From NCBI GenBank assembly GCA_963930775.1, contig OZ005697.1, positions 4,238,292-4,302,291 of the forward strand: a stretch of DNA of 64,000 nucleotides. Direction: 5' to 3'. The translations under genes were made by a program, and so were the position numbers. The stretch is from Cliona cf. orientalis. Its lineage: Eukaryota > Porifera > Demospongiae > Clionaida > Clionaidae. The notes beneath the pieces were generated by a model. It searched no databases and was not told the DNA's origin. It saw only the letters and a program-made list of their open reading frames with translations. Below are positions 33,115 to 43,237 of this stretch, one piece after another. Every line of letters begins with the position of its first letter. Positions within the stretch are counted from its first letter, which is position 1.

Positions 33115-36100
33115 TTAGTTGTAGCCATCATCATGACCTACATCTGTCATTTGCACCAGTACAACCTTATCATCTTCCACCTTTTTATTGGGTAATTCAG
33201 GCTTAAACGAAGAGCTGCATGTGTGGGGTAAAAGGTAACTTTGGATCACTCACAACAGTTACTAGTACTGTAACAATAATATTATTATTATGATTGGATT
33301 GGTGCTTACAAAGAATTGCTATGCTCAGCCACTTCATCACTGTTACCCCAGATGTTGGTGCCCCTCATGGATACCGGTTCATTTGGACTAAAGGAACCAG
33401 AATCTGACCTGAAGTTCAATTTATGAGCACAGAGTGACATAATATTAGTGACAATGCTATTATTAATACTATTTCACCTTTAGCAAAATCACAGGTATAA
33501 CGTAGAAAGATTAAGGCCAATAATTATTTTCATTCATAGCAAGCTGAATGTTCACCCTTATCTAATGCAGTAACTTCATTCTCAGTACACATCACACAGT
33601 AACATGCACATGCATGCCCTGGTATGTCGGATAGTAATATCTGTAGCTATGTGGATAGCTCAGCCATGCAGTTGCGCTAGACTAAATGTAGCTATAAATG
33701 GAGCTATAATTATACTACACTCTAAAGCATCAATACATGGAATGTCACAATAATAATATTATTACTGCATGGAACTGACTCTAGATAGACCCTTAATTCA
33801 CCAGCTATGATGTACAATGTCATGTCATGTAAGTACATGTAGATATTCAAATTGACATTAACGATGATATAGCTACAATACATCTAGAGTTCTTAAATTT
33901 TCTTAACTGTACCAAAGTCTTCCTTACCCAAAGAAAGATAATGCATATGCAATTCCAAAAATTTGGATCAGAATAAAGAGCAGAGTCAAGCCAATCCCAA
34001 GTAGGAAGAGAATGAAACCATTCTGGCTGTAAGCAAAAGAGATACCAATAATAATGTCCTTCACTATCCTCTATTATATTGGCACTCGCACATGCATACA
34101 CACACACACACATTCACATACAGTGTCATACATAATATTATTACGTACACACACATTCAACACTATTGGATCAGCAATTACACTTACACAGAGTTATTAC
34201 AAAAGACATCAAGTGAGTCTACAAAAACAGAGAACACCTACATGTTTAAAAAAAAACGTACAACCAATAATGACGCATGATGTTTGCAGGGGGGTCACAT
34301 TATACAGCTCACCTCAGGTCCAAGATCCAGATCAAGAACATTGCACAAGATACTAAAAAGGGCTACACATACATCTGAGTATATCTGCAGCGAACAATAA
34401 CCGAGCAAATAATAATGATAATAATGATTAATTAATGTCTAGCAGTAAAACATTAACATTGTGCATTATATCAACGTACGACAAGAACTCCAAACATGAA
34501 CACGGAGAGAGGAGCATGGATAAGAAATGTATCAATGCCAACCAGGACAAGAATACTGCAATGAAAGTGATTGTAACTTGCATGAGAAAGTCTAAAAGGG
34601 TTAGCTAACCATAATAATAATAATATAATAGCGCAAATATTCATGCATCAGCTACAGCCTACAGAACACCACACACCCAAACAGTTAGAAACATGTGATG
34701 CACACATGCATGGATACACTATTCATAGCACCATGAATCTTGATGTGGATTATGTATGCATGCACACACTACAAGTCACTTACACTATCACTCCGATGCC
34801 ACTTTTGCAAACTGGAGCAAGAATGACCACAAGAAACACAGCGATCAAGAATAGTAGCAGTATGATAAGATAAATGAGGAATGCCAGATGTCTGCATAGA
34901 CGCAGCAATGCAGAATAATAAAGGAGACTTTGCATGACGTTACATGACAATAATTCAATAATTTCATATGGATATACCGTATTGTCCCGGGTAAGCACCC
35001 ATGTACCTCATTTCAAGGGGTCAATGTATAGCAGCTGCTATACAAACGTACGTAATTTATATCCCAGGTATAAGCACCCAATGCATGCAGATCAAAATTG
35101 CGAGTTATGTTTAGCAACTATGGGCGCTTAGTACCTGAGACACTACGGTAGCTGTACACAAGGATTATGAGACGCTCTCCCAGTCAATTAAAATTGTGAG
35201 GCAGTGCAAAGATTAGACTATAGCTAGAAACAGTTCACCTTTATTATTACGCAGAGACAAACTAAGACTTCATAACTAAGTCTTACCTTTTATCTTCCAC
35301 CAGTACAACAACATTATCCACAACAGAACTAGTTGCAGGATCAGTGAAGTTTCCAATAAACATACTGACAGACAGAATTTGACTGACCAGACCATTGTGC
35401 AATGAAGTCTCAGCCCAGAATGCAGTAAAGAGAATAAGCCTGCATGGCAGCAAAGAAATATGAAACTCAGTCACATGATCCTGCCATGACAAGGTCTAGG
35501 ATAATGTCTCACAGAAAATAGATAACAAAAAGGTAGCTTTCTACTATATGATATTATTAAGCTTATAAGCTTTTTATCCCAATATAATTTGGATCTTGTA
35601 GCTATATGGATTGCAAAAATACAAGGACCAACCTAGAGCTAAAATGTTCAACAATCAAGTATGTAAGTATAGAATAGTAAACTGTAAATTAACCATACTT
35701 TGAGATAGTGCCCCTAACATAAGGATGAAGACAACTATTAAGTAGGCAAGAGAACTGCAGCACTCCGATCCTAGGAGTGATTGGTGATTTTTTAAGCTAC
35801 TAATTGCACCTCTTCCTCTCCTTCTTTCATGCAATACCAGCCTTACCAGTAGCTAATTATCTTAATGAGTTATGTGCTTACATGCAAACAACAATAATGG
35901 CACTCGTCACTAGTCCAAGGAGCACCTTGAGTACGGTAGGCTTCCTCTCTCCTCTACAGCAAAAGATACATGCACAGCAGCAATAGATCCAGGTGACTAT
36001 CATGAACAGTAGCAATCCAGCAAAAATGATACCCGACCACACTCCTGCACGCTGAAAAGGACAATAACGATTATTATTATTATGAGTGTTGACAAAATAC

Positions 36101-36254
36101 TGGACAAGCATGCAGTAACTACCAGGAGATCTTCCAAAATATTATCAACGGTGATGGTAGCATTGGTGAGATTCACTCCCTCAAAGGGATTGTTGGTGAA
36201 GTAAGGTAGATTGCGATGAATCGCACTGATCAGCGAACTTGGCTCGCAAGACAT
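33115..36254 (-). CDS. Five-pass membrane protein, nine exons, family unknown
   Basis: Exons: 36254-36123, 36051-35882, 35439-35287, 34891-34784, 34555-34480, 34384-34313, 34022-33928, 33408-33310, 33214-33115. Every intron is GT-AG and every phase fits, giving 334 residues. It has an extracellular-looking N-terminus with NLTNAT, then TM1 (IIFAGLLLFMIVTWIYCCC) followed by a Cys/Arg-rich turn (CIFCCRGERK). TM2 leads into a short loop with a glycosylation site (NFTD), and TM3 has LIYLIILLLFLIAVF. A hydrophobic stretch over exons 5-6 and TM5 (FILFLLGIGLTLLFILI) come next. The tail is polar and acidic and ends GHDDGYN. The cysteine-rich first turn recalls tweety and prominin proteins, but the loops are much too short, so I leave it unnamed. 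It is divergent from ASTE1. Confidence 0.8.
34974..35150. mobile_element. TACCGTAGTGTCC-family MITE in an intron
   Basis: The ends are TACCGTATTGTCCCGGGTA and the complement ending GAGACACTACGGTA. The core is GGGGTCAATGTA. It lies in intron 3 of the five-pass protein gene. It belongs to the same family as 9623-10431, 44666-44848 and 51855-52013. Confidence 0.75.
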
Positions 36255-36501
36255 TGTATCCTCGAAAGCTTAAAATTGCATGACACGCCCCCTAGTACTA
36301 GAATGGTTGGACACACCCCTTTCCTATAACACGCATAATTAATGTCATAGACGACCCCATACCTAGTGCCTACATACCACACCCCCTATTAAGGTCATAT
36401 GATTGTCAGATTTGCGGCATGATCTAGCTATCTGGCCAGGACATCGACGCTGGAAAAGCTGACCTCTACAGCAAGAAGCTTAAGAAAACGCAGTGACCAG
36501 A
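36255..36501. promoter_or_regulatory. Short shared divergent promoter region
   Basis: Only about 247 bp separate the start codons of the minus-strand five-pass protein gene and plus-strand ASTE1. It contains CACGCCCCC (about 36283) and ACACCCCC (about 36380) strings and no repeats. A bidirectional promoter is inferred from spacing; no core promoter motif is clear. Confidence 0.5.
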
Positions 36502-38385
36502 ATGGGTATTCCAAAGCTTACATCATTTATTAACAATTTCTTTACTGGTTGGAAAGAAGAGGAGCTTGGAAAATATCTCGTTATTGACGGATGCAGCCTC
36601 TGCTACAATCTCTATACATTTGACTGGATTAACGGAGGCCAGTATACTGACTATTACCGCACTATGGTCGAGTTTTTTGAGGCATTACGGTCATCAGCAG
36701 TTGAATCAATCGTGGTCATCGATGGGTATGCTTATCCGGAGGAGAAATCAGATACAGTTAGCAAACGGATTGCCGCTAAGGCACAGGAGGTGTGTGATCA
36801 ATACATTGAACCTAGTACCAGTCCCAAAAGAGCATCATCAGCATATTCCGCCAGTAAAACGGATGTGTTGCCGAAGCTGGCACCAGCTGTGTTCCAAGAG
36901 GTGCTGTGTGAACTAAACATCACGTGTATCATGGTGGACGGTGAAGCTGACAAGGAAATTGCCCAACTAGCCAATTTCTATTCCTGTCCGGTACTTTCTA
37001 ACGACTCGGATTTTTACATGTTTCCACTGAAAGGTGGTTTCATTCATCTAACCATGTTCGATTGGAGAGCTTATCCACTTACAGCCAAGGTGTATCACGT
37101 GGACGCATTCCTGGAGCAGTTCAACCTAGCACATGATAGCTTACGATTTATCATTCCTGCCATATGTGGCAATGATTTCCTGCCATCTGTTGAAGGTCAA
37201 TACAGACGTTATTTGCAACACATAAGGCAAGTGACTCTGTGCATAAAGGGAAAGCACCACCCAATCAAGTCTGTGATAGACTATGTAAGCCATTATGACA
37301 ATATGGAGGATTTTATCGCTCGAATAAAATCAGGAAGTGCCAGATACTTGAATGAGGCTGGGAAAGATCATTTAATAGACAATTGTATGAAAGCAGCACT
37401 TCAATACGACATACAAGATATCGTTTCTCTCGAAGATATTCACTCGGAAACCCGGCTAAGTCTCGTCAGCGAACAGCCTCTTCCTGACTGGTTACTGCGA
37501 CAAATCCGTGGATGCAAGTACACTGTTGGTTTGTTGATGATGATATGTGAAGGTGGGCTTGACTCTCCAGTTCCAATTGGAAATCCTAACAGAGGAAATC
37601 CCCTTTATATCAGTCTGCCACTTCGTCAAGCAATCTATAGTCTACTTGAATTGCACCCATTCGTATCTGAAGGAATATTTGATAGATTCGAGATGGTCGA
37701 TATACAAATATGCACTCGTATAATTGTATGTGAGAAACAGGTGATTACCCTAGACATGTTGCCAGATTTAGAGTTGAGAAAGAGAAAGAAAATGATCTAC
37801 TACTTCCTTCACTCTAATACTGACCTAGTGGAATTACTTGAACCAAAGTGGAGACTCGTAATTGCTTCGGTGATCTACTTGAGCCGGACTGCGAGGATTC
37901 CAATACTCATGATAAAGATATTGATTCTTACATTTATCTTGTGTTCCAGAAGCACAACTGCTCCAAACGATCCTCTGAGGATTTACCATAGTGTTAAATT
38001 CAGTAACTTCTTGAAGACTCCAATTTGGTGGGAAGGTCTTCACTGTTTCGCTGAATGGCAGTGTGTATATGGAGATGCATGTGACTTGAATATGATACTA
38101 CAGCTACCACTACAGATCTTGTCAGCAGCCCATATTTTCAATGGTGAAATGGCTATGTACATTTTATTTACCGGCGATGTTTCTGTGGTGGTGTCTAAAC
38201 TTCTGAGCAATGACAGAGAGTTGTATGATCAGCTTTTAAGCACAGTTTTATCTCACAAGTCGGCACTCTATGAACCCTATGCCTCGATATCTGTCCATGT
38301 CAGACAATCAGAGATGGTCCCTCCTAGAAGACCAGAAGCTCCAACCTGTGCCATGTCATTGGTTAGCCATCACATTGTTGAGTGA
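36502..38385 (+). CDS. ASTE1: Asteroid homolog 1, XPG/FEN1-like nuclease family
   Basis: A single exon of 627 residues, taken from the ATG at 36502 because the family begins MGI; an in-frame ATG lies 9 nt upstream. The N-region (MGIPKLTSFI, LVIDGCSLCYNLY) and the internal region (VDGEADKEIAQLANFYSCPV, SNDSDFYMF, CGNDFLPS) carry the acidic residues of XPG/FEN1 folds in the right order. The length fits ASTE1 of other animals (about 680). The family is linked to DNA repair and to genome maintenance with shieldin as a structure-specific nuclease; its role here is by homology. The C-terminal half is diverged but continuous. Confidence 0.88.
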   Translation: MGIPKLTSFINNFFTGWKEEELGKYLVIDGCSLCYNLYTFDWINGGQYTDYYRTMVEFFEALRSSAVESIVVIDGYAYPEEKSDTVSKRIAAKAQEVCDQYIEPSTSPKRASSAYSASKTDVLPKLAPAVFQEVLCELNITCIMVDGEADKEIAQLANFYSCPVLSNDSDFYMFPLKGGFIHLTMFDWRAYPLTAKVYHVDAFLEQFNLAHDSLRFIIPAICGNDFLPSVEGQYRRYLQHIRQVTLCIKGKHHPIKSVIDYVSHYDNMEDFIARIKSGSARYLNEAGKDHLIDNCMKAALQYDIQDIVSLEDIHSETRLSLVSEQPLPDWLLRQIRGCKYTVGLLMMICEGGLDSPVPIGNPNRGNPLYISLPLRQAIYSLLELHPFVSEGIFDRFEMVDIQICTRIIVCEKQVITLDMLPDLELRKRKKMIYYFLHSNTDLVELLEPKWRLVIASVIYLSRTARIPILMIKILILTFILCSRSTTAPNDPLRIYHSVKFSNFLKTPIWWEGLHCFAEWQCVYGDACDLNMILQLPLQILSAAHIFNGEMAMYILFTGDVSVVVSKLLSNDRELYDQLLSTVLSHKSALYEPYASISVHVRQSEMVPPRRPEAPTCAMSLVSHHIVE

Positions 38386-38539
38386 TAAATTATTTACCTT
38401 TTCTCACTTTATCAGTTATTATAATGACATTGTACATTTGCATTGTCGACTTTTACTAAGTTATAGTTATATTATGAAGGGCCAATACAAGACAGTGGCT
38501 GCCATATAACTGACTTGTTAGCGGTTGACATAGGAATTT

Positions 38540-40230
38540 AATGAACCCTTGACCACATCCCCAGTGGCTGCATAGTTCTAATGGTGCATGTGGTAAAGGT
38601 CGTCAACACACCTCGATGCCGGGACCTCAATCGCAGAGATGGAGTCTAAGATTAACTTTCGACTTCGAGTTTCGATACTTCAATCAAAGGAGATGAACTC
38701 GACAGCACAGTACAGCTTCCGAACTTCAGATCGGTCGTGGCATGACCGCGTGCTATAAATAGCGCAAGGCTAGCTTTATTTATCCACAGGATTACGTCAG
38801 CCAAGAGAACGCGTGAAGTTCGGCCGGCATTACTTGTCGGAGAAAGTAGCACTCAGCTTTTAATGTATTCGCTGGATATGTATGTAAGTTAATATATGAT
38901 TCTGTGGATTTTCAGGTCTCAGAAGTGTTCTGTAAAGGCTCTGAATTTTAGCGCTATGACGACATAGGTTACATCATAATTACAACATAATTACCTAATA
39001 ACCGCAAAAAAGTAAATTTATACTGGGGATGTAATGAAAAACTTTGAGACTACGTCCAGAGTCCCTCACGAATACGCCGCCATAAATTCGAACTAGGACA
39101 CATTGACAAACTGCGCATGCTCCGTATGCGCGTACAATATTGGGGCGAGCCGGTTGACCTTCACCTGCCACGTGCTCGACTGAATAGGGAAATCCCCCTG
39201 CCCTGAAAGCGAGCTCGCTAGAGAAAGCGAACTGAAAGAAGCGCCAAAAGGATATCATCGGGTAGTCCACGATCTCTTCTACGCTAGGTTCGAATTCTGG
39301 GTTCCAACAAGCTTTCATGCGTGCTAAACATTTTGAAACAGTCTTAACCGCATTTTCGTCATATTTTACATCACAATTACCTCATCGATCGGCCGAACAG
39401 ATTTTCTAATTGGGACTCTGGACGTAATTAGTACCTGGTCCAATTCTTTTACATTGAGCATGTTGCCCACAGTGTCACTGTGTACACTAACATATGAACC
39501 TGTTTGAGACTATAATTGTGTTTATCATGTGATTTGTGTGCACATGTGCAGTATGTGTATTGTGTTTTTGTAGTAACTACAGATGTGTCTGTGAACCTTA
39601 ATGTAACAGTACATAATTATTATGTAAGCTAGTGTTTTAGTGTTAAGTTCTAGAAGTTTCTGTTACTGCCACGGTAATTAGGGAATTAGGTGCATGAGAA
39701 TACTATAGGTGTAATGTATATGCTTAGTCATAGTGTTAGGTTATGCAATACTTTGTAGTCTCTATATAAGTAAGTTGTGTAAGTCAGTATTTGTGTTGGT
39801 ATTGAGATAGTATCTATTAAAGTCATATATCGCGTGCAAATTAAAGTACAAAAGATATTACAGTTTTGTATGGATTCTGAGTACATGGTGTTCTTAGTAT
39901 TAATTTTAAGGCTGTGTTTTGTATCATTAAATTTAGTCAGTCTGTATGTGTTGTCAAGTCTATTATGAAAGATATTCTTGCGCTGGCCGCCACGACGTTA
40001 CAACTATAATATTAATTGATGTTCTTCTGTATTGGAGAATATTCTGTCACTAGTTGACTAGGTAACATCTAACAATATTTATTATTGTGTGGACGTAGTC
40101 AAGTAGTATACCATGCAAGTCTATCCAAGTTTGTCAAAGGTTGTGCCAATTCACCACATTATTTTTATCACTATAAATCTGTGTTGTATTTTCTCTGACA
40201 AGTATAGTAGCTATTATACATGTACCGCTG
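38540..40230. other. Intergenic repeat region
   Basis: About 38600-38715 is the inverted third copy of the 85-bp repeat that flanks the LINE (GATGCCGGGACCTCAATCGC, then AGAGATGGAGTCTAAGA). About 38770-38870 is the inverted relative of 11640-11790. Beyond 38.9 kb I see no gene; the frame at 39318-38995 is unsupported. Confidence 0.55.
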
Positions 40231-40236
40231 ATGTAA

Positions 40237-40518
40237 CAGTGGCGTAAGAAGTTGTTTTTGAACAGGGGGGGGGGCTGTAAATAAAATTGTGTGCAAAGCA
40301 CACAAAATAAGTTTTTGGATCACACAATATGCCTTCAAACCATGCATGCCCATTATTATGCTAATTTGGCTGTCAAGTAGACTTTACATATCAAATCTGA
40401 AGATGTCAAGGCCTAGTGGAATAAATGTCTTCCTAGGTTTAGGCCCACTTGGCTGACACTGAGATGGAGGGGGGGGGGGAGCTACAGCCCCCCAGCCCCC
40501 CTGCTTCTTACGCCAGTG
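40237..40518. mobile_element. CAGTGGCGTAAGAAG MITE, copy 1
   Basis: The ends are CAGTGGCGTAAGAAG and CTTCTTACGCCAGTG, with a 5-bp flank duplication that matches in four of five bases (TGTAA / TGTAT). A G run lies inside the left end and a C-rich run inside the right. Close relative of 42810-42995. Confidence 0.75.
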
Positions 40519-40849
40519 TGTATAATCCCTTGGATAAAATTAATAAAGCTGAGTGGGGGAAGCTGGAGAGTGGCCATTGATCTTTATCTCAGTCGGCACC
40601 ATAGAAGTATTCACTGATAGGATATTTCTTATGTACATGCATACAGCGCGTGGACACATGAGTAGCCATTGGTTAATAGCAAAGTATACACGTAATTCTA
40701 GGAGTTTCTGGAGACCATACTCTTGGATTTCCACTGAGCTGCAGTTTTTCGATTCAGGAACTGGGTAGACCGGAATAATGGCTGTGGAGTTGTCTGATCT
40801 GCTGTTGTAGTGGAAAGTTCTGAAGTCAATTGGCACATTCAGAAAGTCG

Positions 40850-41510
40850 GTAAGCTGTACATTATTTTGTACATATCAGATAGCCTGGCTTGTGATCACC
40901 GTTTCATAGATAGGGGATGTTGGCACTGGATAAGAGGCTGGTGTAGTGAGAGGACCAGTGTTTAAAGACAAACCGGCTCTTAGACCAAATTTCTGCATCT
41001 TCTCTGGTAGCTCCGCGTCTTTTACAAGGTATGGGGTCTCACACTACTGAACACTGGCAGGTGAGGCCTGTGTATACGCTGCAGCGGAATACTTGAATTT
41101 CCTGTCACATGGCATTGCCGATGAGTCATCTCACTTTAGCTAAGGTGCAAGTTGGAAATGTGTTGAGACCAGGAGAGACTGATCTTGAATGTTATAAGTA
41201 TACCCAAGTACTTAACCGAGTCAACATACAGAAGAGGAATGTCTTCAATGTATAGAGTGTGTGAAAGGCTTCTTCAGGCTGGGGAATTCGTCTGCGGGTA
41301 AACATCATTGCAAGATATTTAGCCGGCTGAAGAGATAGGAAGTTATTTCTTATCCATGTGGATATGTCACACTGAACCATCGAGAAATCAATAATATTAT
41401 TGAGCCAATATCTATGGTTGAGCAGGGTAGGACACATAATAATATTAATAATTTTATCATCCGCAAACAGAGACAGAGAGCTACCAGGCAATATTCGAGT
41501 AACTAGCTAC
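40850..41510 (-). mobile_element. LINE RT fragment
   Basis: 41491-41192 encodes the RT catalytic region: SLFADDKIIN (the FADD box of the palm), then DISTWIRNNFLSLQPAKYL as in CR1-type RTs, followed by a frame with KYLGI. The rest toward 40850 is decayed. It is 5'- and 3'-truncated. It cannot be the missing RT piece of the 19-22 kb LINE in any simple way. Confidence 0.75.
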
Positions 41511-41818
41511 ATCATTTATGATGATCAAGGGATTCTGAGAAGCAAGGGACCTGTCACATGATACTTGGATCCCCGAAATATTCGGACCCCCATGTAGACC
41601 CTGAAGATTCTCTTTGTATAATATTATCTATAGCGCTATAGCGCTACTAAGCTACCGTATAAGGATATACCGGATGTGGCTGCCCTGGGCGGATGAATCT
41701 CATTAGCCACATCGCATATCGCGGCCCGCGCCAGAACGACTAAGTTCAAGTGGGCGTGTAACTACTATAAAGTGACCTTTGAAAACCATAATATTATTAT
41801 TATAGTAAATAATTCGCT

Positions 41819-42719
41819 ATGGCCCAGTCAACTCCACAGGAAAGCAGTCTTCCAGTGATCGACATGTCAAGCCCAAATAGAGAAGAAACAGCTAGAAAGG
41901 TGGTCAAAGCTATGGAGACTGTAGGGTTTGCGTATCTGGACAATATCCAAGGATACAACAAAGAAGTAGAAGCAGAACTACTCAAAGCATCTCAAAAATT
42001 CTTCTCCTTGCCTTTGGAAGAGAAGCTTCAGTACTCCAACTTACTGTCCAATCAATGTTGCACACAATTCGCTACTGGAATTTTTCCTAGTGGGTGAACC
42101 AGTACCAGAGAACGAGAAAGTTATTGATCCTTTGCATGAAAGTACACCTATGCCATCACATGATATTGCTTTCTGTACTATCATAAATTCACACCTTTCT
42201 TGCATGTTTGATGCTGCCATGGAGATTTTACGACTCACTGCACTTGGATTGGGTTTCAACGAGCATGTATTCGAAGACCGATTTCAACCCAAGTCTCTGT
42301 CTAATGTGAAGCTTTTGCACTATCCACCACTAGACGAAAATGCAAGCCAACCTTTGTTTCGGACTGATGATCATACAGACGCAAGCTTTGTCACACTTCT
42401 GGTTACATTTGAATATGAGGGTCTTGAGTACTTCAGCAATGCGTGTGGTACCTGGCTGAAAGTTGCACCACGTCCAGGCTCAGTCATTCTGAATATTGGA
42501 GAGCTTCTATCACAATTATCAAATGGAAGAATACTTGCTACCCGCCACCGAGTTCGAGACACTATTGGAAAAGGTCGCTTCTCAGTTCCTTTCTTTCTTG
42601 AAGCCCGGGCTGATGCAAAGTTTGAGATTCCTGGATCACCAGAACCAATTATTTATGGACCATGGATGAAAAAGCTTTTAGGTCGTGGTTTTGTCTTTCA
42701 ACAACTAAAGGATGTGTAG
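41819..42719 (+). CDS. 2OG-Fe(II) oxygenase, isopenicillin-N-synthase-like
   Basis: The first frame (41819-42097) has the N-terminal fold signature LPVIDMSSPNREETA then GFAYLDNIQGYN and FFSLPLEEK. The second frame (from about 42085 to the stop at 42719) has the Fe-binding His-x-Asp (DDHTDAS), the distal His (TRHRV) and the 2OG-binding Arg-x-Ser (GRFSVPFF). The combined length of about 300 residues is normal. The frames join near 42060-42095. A very short intron would need weak sites (an acceptor TTTTTCCTAG exists), so a frameshift is equally likely. Substrate unknown: a soluble dioxygenase of amino acids, lipids or secondary metabolites. Confidence 0.75.
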
Positions 42720-42809
42720 CTATAGTCCTACTGCTGCTTGGACTATTTTGAACAATGCAGTGCAGCAGTGAGTGTTGTAACTAAAGTTTTGTAAATACAT
42801 GCATTATTA

Positions 42810-42995
42810 CAGTGGCGTAAGAAGATATTTTGAACAGGGGGGCTGTAAATAAAATTGCGTGCAAAGCATGCAAAAAATTTTTTTTGGATCATACGATAAC
42901 TACACCTTAATTAATAAATATCTTCCTAGGTTTAGGCTGACGGGGGGGGGGGGGGGGGGCTACAGCCTCCAGCCCCCTAGCTTCTTACGTCAGTG
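42810..42995. mobile_element. CAGTGGCGTAAGAAG MITE, copy 2
   Basis: The ends are CAGTGGCGTAAGAAG and CTTCTTACGTCAGTG, with a perfect 5-bp duplication TATTA (42805-42809, 42996-43000). A long G run sits inside. It lies between the oxygenase and the sugar transporter. Confidence 0.8.
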
Positions 42996-43237
42996 TATTA
43001 CAAGCTTTGCTATAAAGTTTACATGATACCGGTAGTAGGTGCATGGGTCTATAGATCCAGGAGTAGAAAAATGATTCATAATATAAAAAAATGTTCACGA
43101 CGAATCAATTCCAGATCGCCTATATACATCAAGGGCTTACCGAGCCGCCGAAAGCTCGATAACCCTTGATACATGCAGTCAGACACCCACGTTCTACTTA
43201 TGTACCACGCCCATTTTTACACCAGGTCAACTCCAAC

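Noticed and set aside
38995-39318. 107-codon minus-strand frame
   Set aside because: No homology that I recognise and no splice or start context; likely chance.
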